Part shown: piece after piece, positions 1 through 6,613 of the stretch | Position numbering within the stretch: the first letter of the stretch is position 1 | Layout: every line of letters begins with the position of its first letter | DNA from: Planctomycetaceae bacterium | Lineage (GTDB): Bacteria > Planctomycetota > Planctomycetia > Pirellulales > Thermoguttaceae | Length of the DNA stretch: 11,577 bases | Assembly: GCA_009776995.1 (NCBI GenBank) | Contig: WRMR01000107.1 | Location: 1-11,577 of the forward strand | Reading direction: 5' to 3' | Program-made: the position numbers and the translations under genes | Notes under the pieces: generated by a model | Database searches by the model: none | What the model saw: only the letters and a program-made list of their open reading frames with translations | Told to the model about the DNA's origin: nothing

Positions 1-147
1 AGGCCGGGAAAGCCCCGTCGCTCGACTAACGATACTCACACCGCCATGTCCCAAACACATCGCTTCGCTGGCCACCCAAAGACGACGCGGACGTTCGTTC
101 CACTCAGGTTTCAACGTTGGAAACTTCATTGCAATGATCGCTTCCAT
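1..147 (-). CDS. ISAzo13-family transposase, N-terminal part (runs off left edge)
   Basis: Reading leftwards from the ATG at 147, the frame stays open for 49 codons to the window edge. The product begins MEAIIAMKFPTLKPEW, followed by NERPRRLWVASEA, then LGHGGVSIVSRATGLSRP. From memory of the family, the pattern '(D/N)ERxRRLWxAxEAxxLGxGGxxxVxRATGLSR' is the characteristic N-terminal helix-turn-helix region of ISAzo13-type transposases, which are DDE enzymes of about 400 or more residues. A GGAG sits 7 bases upstream of the ATG (155-158), which supports this start over the internal ATG at residue 7. Only the DNA-binding start is visible. The catalytic residues, the other IS end and whether the copy is intact lie outside the window. 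No IS terminal inverted repeat could be assigned. Confidence 0.8.
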   Translation of the reverse strand, partial: MEAIIAMKFPTLKPEWNERPRRLWVASEAMCLGHGGVSIVSRATGLSRP

Positions 148-154
148 AAAATTA

Positions 155-158
155 CTCC
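155..158 (-). promoter_or_regulatory. Shine-Dalgarno GGAG for the transposase
   Basis: On the minus strand GGAG lies 7 bases before the ATG at 147. It decides the start of the edge-truncated transposase. Confidence 0.55.
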
Positions 159-215
159 ATCAAAGAAATCATAACATATTAACGGGCGTTTGTAAATGTT
201 ATTTTGGCGAGGCTA

Positions 216-243
216 CTTTGTGTTGAAATATTTTAACACAAAG
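216..243. repeat. AT-rich palindrome between transposase and methyltransferase genes
   Basis: CTTTGTGTTGAAA at 216-228 faces TTTTAACACAAAG at 231-243. Twelve of 13 positions are Watson-Crick pairs and one is G-T, with only two bases between the arms. It lies about 185 bp beyond the 3' end of the methyltransferase gene and about 70 bp upstream of the transposase start. It could act as a bidirectional terminator without a U-tract, as a protein-binding palindrome, or as part of the left IS end. The sequence alone does not decide between these. Confidence 0.5.
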
Positions 244-272
244 GCCACAAAGCTTTTCACAAAGGTCACAAA
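237..272. repeat. Direct repeat CACAAAGGYCACAAA, two copies
   Basis: CACAAAGGCCACAAA (237-251) recurs as CACAAAGGTCACAAA (258-272). One mismatch separates the copies and the period is 21 bp, about two helical turns. The first copy overlaps the right arm of the neighbouring palindrome. The function is unknown. Confidence 0.5.
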
Positions 273-309
273 ATTAATACCAGTCCAATGGCGTTCGAAA
301 GTATAGTAC

Positions 310-331
310 CCGACCAAACCTGACTTTGTGA
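310..331 (+). repeat. Short interspersed repeat B, copy 1
   Basis: The 22 bases here match the reverse complement of 1555-1576 at 18 of 22 positions. They share a shorter core, ACAAAGCCTGACTTG-like, with 10826-10840. The consensus core is roughly ACCAAGCCTGAYTTGGTGA. It is a degenerate copy, and its hairpin-forming ability is mostly lost here. Confidence 0.45.
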
Positions 332-388
332 ACTGTAGCCGGAAACGCCAGTGCCGGTTCAACAGCGTTCGTGTCCCCCAGAAAATTT

Positions 389-414
389 CGTCGCTTACGT
401 TCCGGGTTGCTGTT
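389..414 (+). repeat. Short interspersed repeat A, copy 1
   Basis: CGTCGCTTACGTTCCGGG (389-406) is an exact 18-base match to the reverse complement of 6515-6532. The following TTGCTGTT resembles the continuation of that copy. It lies 14 bases beyond the stop codon of the methyltransferase gene, in the same relation to that gene as the 6513-6584 copy has to the WD40 gene. Confidence 0.6.
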
Positions 415-427
415 TGGGAAGCAACGA

Positions 428-1306
428 TCATAGGTTTGGCTGGATACTGCCAACCAGTGCCCGGATGAAATCGGGGGAAGTGCCGCAACAGCCGCCGATG
501 AAATTTGCGCCGGCTTCGACGAGTTCGTAAGCCTTTTCTGCGAAAACTTCCGGCAACTGACGATAGACAGTGCTACCGTCCACGATTTCAGGCAAACCTG
601 CGTTGGCTTTCATCCAAAGCGGCAAAGTGGTTACGGCCCTCATGCGGCGGCAGATCGGGATAAAACCGTCGATCCCCTGCCCACAGTTTGAGCCGATGAT
701 GTCGGCACCTGCATCGGTCATCCGCTGCACGGCCTGCTCGGGCGTTGTACCCATCATGGTGCGGTCGAGGTTCTTGCCCGAATCGAAAACGAGGCTCACC
801 GCCACGGGCAACCCCGTCGTTTTCGCCGCTTTGACGGCAAGTTCCGCTTCCGCAGGATCGCTCATCGTTTCGACGACGATGGCGTCCGCGCCTACCGTTG
901 CAAGAGCCGACGCCTGTTCACGAAACGCTTCGTAAAGCTGTTCCGGCTTGACCTCGCCCATCATGAGCATAACACCGGTCGGTCCCATTGACGCGAATAC
1001 TTTGGCAGGTGTGCCGGACGTTGCGCGTTTTGAGATTTCGACGCCAACACGGTTGACTTCTGCGACTTTGTCGCCGTAGCCATGTCGCTGGAGTGTGAAT
1101 TTCGTCGCGCCAAACGTGTTGGTCAAAATCACCTGACTGCCCGCTTCGACATACGCCTGTGCGACCTGTTCGACCTGTTCCGGTGCGGTCAGGTTCCACA
1201 AATCCGGGTGTGCCCCGACTTCCAGCCCGCGCTGTTGCAGTTGCGTTCCCCAGCCACCGTCAAGAATGACCGGCCCGTTGGCGATGAATGATGTGATATC
1301 CAGCAT
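428..1306 (-). CDS. Homocysteine S-methyltransferase family protein
   Basis: The 292-residue protein is a single homocysteine S-methyltransferase TIM barrel, the usual length of the stand-alone form. Such enzymes transfer a methyl group to the thiol of homocysteine to make methionine in the cytoplasm. Visible family motifs are LDGGWGTQLQ (15-24), TNTFGA (62-67), GPTG (108-111), VETMSD (145-150) and GSNCGQG (205-211). The C-terminal GGCCGTSPDFI starts at residue 271. Cys208, Cys273 and Cys274 are the expected zinc-binding triad that activates homocysteine. The fold matches the N-terminal homocysteine module of MetH, but no folate, cobalamin or activation domain follows. The methyl donor (S-methylmethionine, betaine, or a methyl-cobalamin partner encoded elsewhere) cannot be read from the sequence. 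The start is the ATG at 1304-1306, with GGAAA about 9 bases upstream as a weak ribosome site. A candidate promoter lies at 1372-1401. It appears monocistronic. Confidence 0.93.
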   Translation of the reverse strand: MLDITSFIANGPVILDGGWGTQLQQRGLEVGAHPDLWNLTAPEQVEQVAQAYVEAGSQVILTNTFGATKFTLQRHGYGDKVAEVNRVGVEISKRATSGTPAKVFASMGPTGVMLMMGEVKPEQLYEAFREQASALATVGADAIVVETMSDPAEAELAVKAAKTTGLPVAVSLVFDSGKNLDRTMMGTTPEQAVQRMTDAGADIIGSNCGQGIDGFIPICRRMRAVTTLPLWMKANAGLPEIVDGSTVYRQLPEVFAEKAYELVEAGANFIGGCCGTSPDFIRALVGSIQPNL

Positions 1307-1342
1307 GGAGTTGTTTCCGTCAAAACTTTATTAGAGAAAAAT

Positions 1343-1359
1343 GATAGTACAGGGCTATC
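1343..1359 (-). other. Small perfect hairpin in the methyltransferase leader
   Basis: GATAG and CTATC, separated by seven bases, form a 5-bp stem within the predicted 5' leader of the methyltransferase mRNA, about 40 bases before the start codon. It is too small and isolated to call a riboswitch. No SAM or cobalamin riboswitch core is recognisable around it. Confidence 0.25.
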
Positions 1360-1371
1360 TCATTGGCATTC

Positions 1372-1401
1372 ATTATAACTCCTTGAAAGGGGGGAATACA
1401 A
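1372..1401 (-). promoter_or_regulatory. Candidate promoter of the methyltransferase gene
   Basis: On the minus strand a perfect TATAAT occupies 1372-1377. It is preceded, after an 18-base spacer, by TTGTAT (1396-1401), a weak match to the -35 box. Transcription would start near 1365 and give a leader of about 60 bases before the ATG at 1306. The -10 is convincing and the -35 is not. Confidence 0.4.
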
Positions 1402-1448
1402 TAGCCCGGGGCAAGAGTGCGTCTTTCACGGACTTTTTTACAAGAAAC

Positions 1449-1555
1449 AGCAACTCGGAACGCAGAGAGGTCACGAAGTGGCCAAACGGAGTGATCGGAG
1501 AGGGCAATACCACCCCACCCCGGTCACTTTGTCCGCTTCGTTCCCGACTGTTGCT
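1449..1555. repeat. Imperfect inverted repeat pair related to repeat A
   Basis: Sequence starting AGCAACTCGGAACG (1449 onward to about 1485) resembles the reverse complement of 1520-1555, which reads AGCAACAGTCGGGAACGAAG and then CGGACAAAGTGACCGG. Several small gaps are needed to align them. The pattern of CGGGAACG, then AAG, then GACCGG echoes repeat A at 389-406 and 6513-6584, with an insertion. It lies in the gap beyond the 3' end of the giant surface-protein gene. It probably represents degenerate copies of the same intergenic element. Confidence 0.4.
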
Positions 1556-1583
1556 CACCAAATCAGGCTTGGTGGGGCAACAG
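1548..1583 (-). terminator. Terminator-like hairpin directly after the giant gene (contains repeat B, copy 2)
   Basis: CTGTTGC at 1548-1554 pairs with GCAACAG at 1577-1583, and CACCAA (1556-1561) pairs with TTGGTG (1569-1574). A small internal mismatch or bulge lies between the stems and a seven-base loop closes them. On the minus strand it starts two bases after the TGA of the surface-protein gene. No run of T follows, so it is a stable 3' hairpin rather than a textbook intrinsic terminator. Its core (1555-1576) is repeat B. Confidence 0.55.
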
Positions 1584-1585
1584 CC

Positions 1586-4500
1586 TCAAAATCCCATTTG
1601 ATCGACGCTTCGGTGTTCGCCGGGGGAGATATATTCACTGGAAATCGACGGTGCACCGGTCGCTTCCACCGGAGTCGGAACCCGTGAGGGGCCGTTCGGA
1701 ACCACCCGTGTTTGCAGCGGAATCTTTTCGATGTGTTTCACCAGGGCAATCTGGTCGATGCCGTCGCCGTTGAAGTCGGCGACGACTGGGTACGCATCGA
1801 CGTCGAAGCCTTCGAGGTAAAACACCAGGTCGTTGCTGTCGAGCTGGAAGTTGCCGTTGGTATCGACGATGACCCGGCCTGTGGAGGGCGTGTAGAGCCC
1901 GATGCGGTCGATGCCCTCGCCGGTAAAATCGCCGGCAATCGGAATGTCGCCCGGCTGGGCGTTGGTTTTCACTTCGATGTCGCCCGCGTCCCAGTGGCCG
2001 TTGCCGTTGTAATCAATGTTCCAGGTGCCATTGCGGTACACGCCGATTTTCTTGGAGCCGTCCCCGTTCCAGTCGCCGACGACCGCGCGGTCGGTTTCGG
2101 AACCATAGCGGAAGACGTGGTCGATGACGTCAAGCCGGACACGTCCGCGGTTGGTGTGCTTCATGGCCCGCACCTCCTTCGGCGCGTCCTGCGGATTGGG
2201 CGGCACGTTCTTCGGCCGGACGGAAACGTTCCGGTTCAGGTCGGTCGGCAGCCCCGGCTCGTTCCGCAGCGCGTTCTGGTCACCCGTCCATTCCGGTCCG
2301 AACACGCCGACATCCGCTTTGCCGTCGCCGTCCCAGTCACCGACCACCGGCTGGTCGGTGTCCGAGCCCATCTTGATCCAAAGGTCATCGTCGTCCCAGA
2401 AACCATTGCCGTTCAAGTCGATGAACCAATAGCCGCCATAAAAGATGGCCATCTCCGCAATGCCGTCGCCGTTGAAATCCCCCGCGATGGGAATGCCGAA
2501 GCCAGGACCGTAGTTGTACGACGCTTCTGCCTGTCCGTCCGAGTTGTAAATGACCCACTGCGTCAACCCCATATCATACGACTGCCATGAGACATTCATA
2601 TACACGCCCTGGGCGCGGTAACCGGCAACCATATCATAATCGCTCAAGACGGAACGCGGCTGGCCGCCGTTGATGACGCTCAAGTGCCACGTATAGGTAT
2701 CCGGCATTCCGCCGCCTCCGATGCCGGGTGTCCACGATTGTGTCAATATGGGCGGCGTGTAAATCAGGCCGGGGCCCGGTGCCGGACTTCCCAAGGGCAT
2801 ATTCGGCGGACCGGGAACGATCGGAGGATTCGATGGCGGTGGAGGTGGTGGAGGCGGCGGCGTCTCTTGATACGAGAACAGCACTTCACTGAAATTGTTG
2901 AGTGCCGAGTGCTCGCCGTAATTGACGTTGATCATGAAAATCAGGTCGGTCGGGTCGTTCCCGGCCAGCATGGCCAAAGCGGTCGGATCAAGCGGTCGTC
3001 CCGGACTTTGCGCATAACCTCCCTGATTGCCCGGCGTGTTGATTCCCTGTTCGTAATCCGACGGCTGAATCTGGCGCACGCCATAGTTCTCCGGAGGCAG
3101 ACCGTCGAACAGGTAATACCCGTTGGCGTCGGTTACCGCCGTGATCAACTGGCCGTTTTGATCCAGGATCGGATCGCCGTTGCCCCAACACAGGACGAGT
3201 GTGACGCCGGCAATCGGCTTGCTGTCACTGCCCCAAGTGCCGCTGCGCACTGATTCCACACTTGGTTTCGTGTCGGTATAGACAATCGTGTCGCCGTCCT
3301 GGAACACATAACCGGAGATTTTCCCCGGCACCAGTTCGCCGAAATTGTAGTTTTGCCCGTTCGCGCCGGATGTGACCACGATTTCCGTGAAGATGTCGTC
3401 ATCGCTGAAGTTTGTGCCGCCCAGTGTGCCGAGTGCGTTCTTGCCATCGAAGTAATCCTCGGGCTGCAACTCCACGATCTGATAACGCCCCGGCATGAGA
3501 TCCTGGAACTCGTAATAACCGTTGGCATCGGTCTTCGTGGTTGTCACCAACTCGTATTTCTTTGCCGTGTCGTCCCATTTCCAAAGCTGAACGGTCACGT
3601 CGCGGATTCCCTTTTCGCCGGCATCCCGCATGCCGTTGTCGGTTTTGGTTCCGTCCGTGCGATGGTTGACCAGCGTCACGTCTTCATAAACATAGCCGCT
3701 GAGTGTCGCCACACGGAGTTCGCCAAAGTTGTAGTCTTCCCCATGCTGGTCGGGAGTCATGACAATGTCGGTGATCCAGTCGTTCGGATCGCTGGCCGTT
3801 CCGCCGAGCGTGCCTTCCGTGTTCTTGCCGCTGATGTAACCGCCGGGCTGAATTTCCACAATGCGGAAGCTTTTGTACGGGCACAAGTCAAGGAACTCAT
3901 AGTAACCATTCGCATCGGTTGTTGCCGTGCGGCCGGTTTTGACGTACTTGTTCTCCGCGTCGTTCCAGACCCAAAGTTCGAGCGTCACGTCGGCGATCCC
4001 CGGCTCACCGGTTTCCTTGAAGCCGTTGTCGTTGAGGTCTTCATACACATAACCAGCAATTGTCGAATATTTCAACTCGCCGAAATTGAATTCCTCCCCC
4101 TTGACGCCCGGCTTGACCGGAACGCCGGAAATCGTGTCGTTGACCGAAATATCGCCGTATTTCTCGCCATTGATCGTCCCCTGTGACTCCTTGCCATCAC
4201 AATACCCTTCCGGCTGCGTTTCCTTGATGGTGTAATCCTTGTGCGGCTCAAGTCCGCAGAAGATGTACTTGCCGTTTTCGTCCGTCACCACTTCGGCGAG
4301 ATAATTCCCTTCATCATCGTAAAGCGTGATGACCACGCCGCCGATGCCTTCTTCCCCGGGATCACGCACACCGTTATTGTTGTTGTCCTCATAGACGTAG
4401 CCTTCAATGCAGCCGCCCTGGTATTCGAGGAAATCGTAATCGGTTCCCTTGGTTCCGGCGATGGCGATGATGATATTGGTCATGACGTCGGGCACGCCGT

Positions 4501-6370
4501 GGTTTCCCCCCAGGGTCCCGAGGAAATTCGGGCCGTTATAATAACCTTCCGGTTGCTCTTCACGCACTTCATAAACACCCGGCTTGAGATTCTCGAAGAT
4601 GTAGTAGCCGTTTTGATCGGTTTTCGTCGTCGCAATGAGATTTCCGTTCACGTCGTACAAATGGATGGTCACATTGGCCAGAAATTCGTCGCTTGCGTCG
4701 AGAATCCTGTTGTCGTTCTTGTCGGCGGCGACATGTCCGCTGATTGACGAAGGCTTCAATTCCCCAAAATTATAGTTTTCGCCGAACTGCCCGACGCCGA
4801 CATGAATGCCGAGAATGGAGTCGTCATCCACAGTCGGCAACGTACCGCCCAGTGTTCCCACCGATTCCTTACCGTCAAGATAGCCGGTCGGCTGACTCCT
4901 TTCCCGGACAATGTAGGTTTTGAGCGGATCAAGATTTTTGAACTCATAATAACCGGTGCTATTGGTTTGCACACTGGCGATGGGATTGGCACCGCCGTCA
5001 ACGTACAAGTCAATCCAAACGTTTCCAATGCCTTGTTCGCTCGGATCCTTGACGCCGTTGTCGTTGTCGTCTTCATAGACATAACCGCTGATCGCACCGG
5101 GTTTCACTTCTCCGAAGTTGTTGTTGATGCTGTCTTCGCCGCCGAGCAACTCGATTTCCGCAAGAATATCGACCGTTTGCGATTGTCCCCGTGCTTGTCC
5201 GCTGACCGTGCCGGGTTGCGAACCAACGCTCAGGTAACCCTCGGGCTGCGTTTCAACGATTTGATACTTGCCCGGCAGGATACCGTCGAATTTGTAAAAT
5301 CCGTTGACGTCCGTTGTTGTGGTTTGGCCTGTCGTCACGTATTTTCCCAGGGAATCATTCCAGACATACAATTCCAAATGAACGTCGGCGATCCCGATTT
5401 CCCCGGCATCGTAATTGTGGTTCATGTTGTTGTCTTCATAGACGTTCCCGGAAATCGTGATCGGAAGCGGCGTCTGGGGCGAAGCGATTTTCAGTGCTCC
5501 CGCCGTGGCGGCATATTGATTATTGCCTGTTTCTCCGGGACGGTTGAAATTGTCATCCGGAAGTTTCAAAATCGACTGGATGGACTGGACTTTCTCAGCG
5601 TCCTTGATTCTCTGGCCGGAGTCATTTGCGATCCAGTCGTCAAAATAATCCACAAAGCAAGACGTACTGGTCAGATCATAGTAGTTATCGTGTGTGAAAG
5701 TTGCCGTAATGGTGCATCCCTGGAAGAGAGCCCCGGAAACAATCGGGTCGCCGTAAGTGGGGATACCGTTCGCATCGACTTCCAGGATGGCATCGACATC
5801 AATGGTGAAAGTGAATTCCTTACCCGCCGTGAAGTTCTTGAAGAAGATGGTCAAGGTCATCTGGTCGTCGGAAATTTCATACCGGCCCACCATGTCCCAC
5901 TGGGTGGTATCAAACGTGCTGTACCAGACACAAGGGGTTCCGTTTTCGTCGAATCTACTGCCGTACCCGTAAGTGTCATATTGCGTGGTGTTGAAAACGA
6001 GATCATTAATGTCGTACTTCCCGTTCCCATTTTTGTCGAGCGAAATGACGACCTTGTCGAGTGTCGTATCGACTTCGCCTCCGTCCCAGGCGACAAGAAA
6101 TGTATCGCCCGCATAGTCGTTGTCAACGCTGTCCTCAAGAAAAACACTTCCGAAATAGATCGGTTCTGCCGCCAGCATCTCGCGCCGTTCCAACTCCTCA
6201 ACCCGACACTTGCGGCGGAGGGAAGCGGTGCTTGACTTGCCTTTTTTACGGGTGCCGAACATCGGCAAAATGCGAACGTGGCTCGACGTGTCATGACCAG
6301 TGACGACGGGCGCAACGGCCTCTCCCATTTGCGGCTGACCGGTGCCGGACAGAAAACTGAGTAAACCCAC
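1586..6370 (-). CDS. Giant secreted SdrD_B-repeat / VCBS-repeat surface protein
   Basis: The 1594-residue product is a predicted extracellular or cell-surface protein of the planctomycete type. Residues 1-55 form a basic leader, followed by VEELERREMLAA (57-68), an LEPR-XLL-like export motif. Residues 70-300 form a beta-rich domain with a calcium-loop-like DKNGNGKYDINDL. Seven tandem SdrD_B/Cna_B-like domains of about 110-150 residues follow, starting near 305, 426, 543, 654, 770, 889 and 1018. Most open with SGYVYEDxNxNGxxDxGExGI and close with YNFGEL. A nine-proline linker (1171-1179) leads to five VCBS/FG-GAP-like GDxNGDG repeats between about 1295 and 1545, interrupted at 1358-1427. The start is GTG (6368-6370), chosen because a perfect GGAGGT lies 5 bases upstream. 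The upstream ATG at 6383 is out of frame. There is no LPXTG motif or transmembrane anchor. A structural or adhesive role is inference, and no enzymatic motif is seen. Confidence 0.9.
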   Translation of the reverse strand: MGLLSFLSGTGQPQMGEAVAPVVTGHDTSSHVRILPMFGTRKKGKSSTASLRRKCRVEELERREMLAAEPIYFGSVFLEDSVDNDYAGDTFLVAWDGGEVDTTLDKVVISLDKNGNGKYDINDLVFNTTQYDTYGYGSRFDENGTPCVWYSTFDTTQWDMVGRYEISDDQMTLTIFFKNFTAGKEFTFTIDVDAILEVDANGIPTYGDPIVSGALFQGCTITATFTHDNYYDLTSTSCFVDYFDDWIANDSGQRIKDAEKVQSIQSILKLPDDNFNRPGETGNNQYAATAGALKIASPQTPLPITISGNVYEDNNMNHNYDAGEIGIADVHLELYVWNDSLGKYVTTGQTTTTDVNGFYKFDGILPGKYQIVETQPEGYLSVGSQPGTVSGQARGQSQTVDILAEIELLGGEDSINNNFGEVKPGAISGYVYEDDNDNGVKDPSEQGIGNVWIDLYVDGGANPIASVQTNSTGYYEFKNLDPLKTYIVRERSQPTGYLDGKESVGTLGGTLPTVDDDSILGIHVGVGQFGENYNFGELKPSSISGHVAADKNDNRILDASDEFLANVTIHLYDVNGNLIATTKTDQNGYYIFENLKPGVYEVREEQPEGYYNGPNFLGTLGGNHGVPDVMTNIIIAIAGTKGTDYDFLEYQGGCIEGYVYEDNNNNGVRDPGEEGIGGVVITLYDDEGNYLAEVVTDENGKYIFCGLEPHKDYTIKETQPEGYCDGKESQGTINGEKYGDISVNDTISGVPVKPGVKGEEFNFGELKYSTIAGYVYEDLNDNGFKETGEPGIADVTLELWVWNDAENKYVKTGRTATTDANGYYEFLDLCPYKSFRIVEIQPGGYISGKNTEGTLGGTASDPNDWITDIVMTPDQHGEDYNFGELRVATLSGYVYEDVTLVNHRTDGTKTDNGMRDAGEKGIRDVTVQLWKWDDTAKKYELVTTTKTDANGYYEFQDLMPGRYQIVELQPEDYFDGKNALGTLGGTNFSDDDIFTEIVVTSGANGQNYNFGELVPGKISGYVFQDGDTIVYTDTKPSVESVRSGTWGSDSKPIAGVTLVLCWGNGDPILDQNGQLITAVTDANGYYLFDGLPPENYGVRQIQPSDYEQGINTPGNQGGYAQSPGRPLDPTALAMLAGNDPTDLIFMINVNYGEHSALNNFSEVLFSYQETPPPPPPPPPSNPPIVPGPPNMPLGSPAPGPGLIYTPPILTQSWTPGIGGGGMPDTYTWHLSVINGGQPRSVLSDYDMVAGYRAQGVYMNVSWQSYDMGLTQWVIYNSDGQAEASYNYGPGFGIPIAGDFNGDGIAEMAIFYGGYWFIDLNGNGFWDDDDLWIKMGSDTDQPVVGDWDGDGKADVGVFGPEWTGDQNALRNEPGLPTDLNRNVSVRPKNVPPNPQDAPKEVRAMKHTNRGRVRLDVIDHVFRYGSETDRAVVGDWNGDGSKKIGVYRNGTWNIDYNGNGHWDAGDIEVKTNAQPGDIPIAGDFTGEGIDRIGLYTPSTGRVIVDTNGNFQLDSNDLVFYLEGFDVDAYPVVADFNGDGIDQIALVKHIEKIPLQTRVVPNGPSRVPTPVEATGAPSISSEYISPGEHRSVDQMGF

Positions 6371-6375
6371 GAAAA

Positions 6376-6381
6376 ACCTCC
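6376..6381 (-). promoter_or_regulatory. Perfect Shine-Dalgarno deciding a GTG start
   Basis: On the minus strand GGAGGT is followed by TTTTC and then GTG. It is the strongest ribosome site in the window. It fixes the unusual GTG start of the giant surface protein at 6370. Confidence 0.75.
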
Positions 6382-6512
6382 ATGTTCCAAACTTTTCACG
6401 AGTGCCGGCTGGGAGTCAAATTGCACGGGGAGGAAAACGAACCTGCCGACACTCTGTTAAATGAAATGATATGAACGATTGACAAAAAAATTGTATTGTA
6501 CCCGGGAACAAC

Positions 6513-6584
6513 AGCCCGGAACGTAAGCGACGGGTTTTATGTCGTAACAGTCTGATAAACCGGTCACTTACGTTCCCGGATGCT
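6513..6584. repeat. Large imperfect hairpin made of two inverted copies of repeat A
   Basis: The left arm (6513-6540) begins AGCCCGGAACGTAAGCGACG. The right arm (6555-6584), read in reverse complement, begins AGCATCCGGGAACGTAAGTG. The arms match over about 26 of 30 positions with small gaps, around a 14-base loop. The structure starts 30 bases beyond the stop codon of the WD40 gene, so it could serve as a 3' hairpin or terminator. The nearest T-run on the minus strand (6484-6490) is about 22 bases further on, too far for a classical intrinsic terminator. The left arm shares an exact 18-mer with 389-406. Confidence 0.65.
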
Positions 6585-6613
6585 ATTTCTTGCACTCACA
6601 CCATCCGACGAAA

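Noticed and set aside
1307..1400. Riboswitch (SAM or cobalamin) controlling the methyltransferase
   Set aside because: Biologically plausible for methionine synthesis, but the leader is only about 60 bases and shows a single 5-bp hairpin with no conserved core.
1341..1601. 86-codon plus-strand frame in the gap left of the giant gene
   Set aside because: It runs through inverted repeats and the 3' hairpin, has no ribosome site and its translation resembles nothing. It is non-coding.
2834..2860. Proline run at residues 1171-1179 as a possible sequencing artefact or frameshift
   Set aside because: The frame is intact on both sides, and poly-proline linkers between surface domains are common.
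2867..5458. CRISPR-like or recently expanded tandem DNA repeat
   Set aside because: The periodicity is at protein level only. DNA repeats are diverged and about 330-450 bp long, with no short identical repeats and unique spacers.
4802..6235. 477-codon open frame on the plus strand
   Set aside because: It lies wholly antisense to the giant surface-protein gene. Its translation has no recognisable domain, and the opposite strand encodes clear repeats. It follows from codon periodicity in the real gene, as do the plus-strand frames at 1712-2590 and 3353-4186.
6382..6384. ATG at 6383 (minus strand) as the start of the giant protein
   Set aside because: It is out of frame with the long coding sequence by one base and overlaps the GGAGGT ribosome site. 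The GTG at 6370 fits the spacing.
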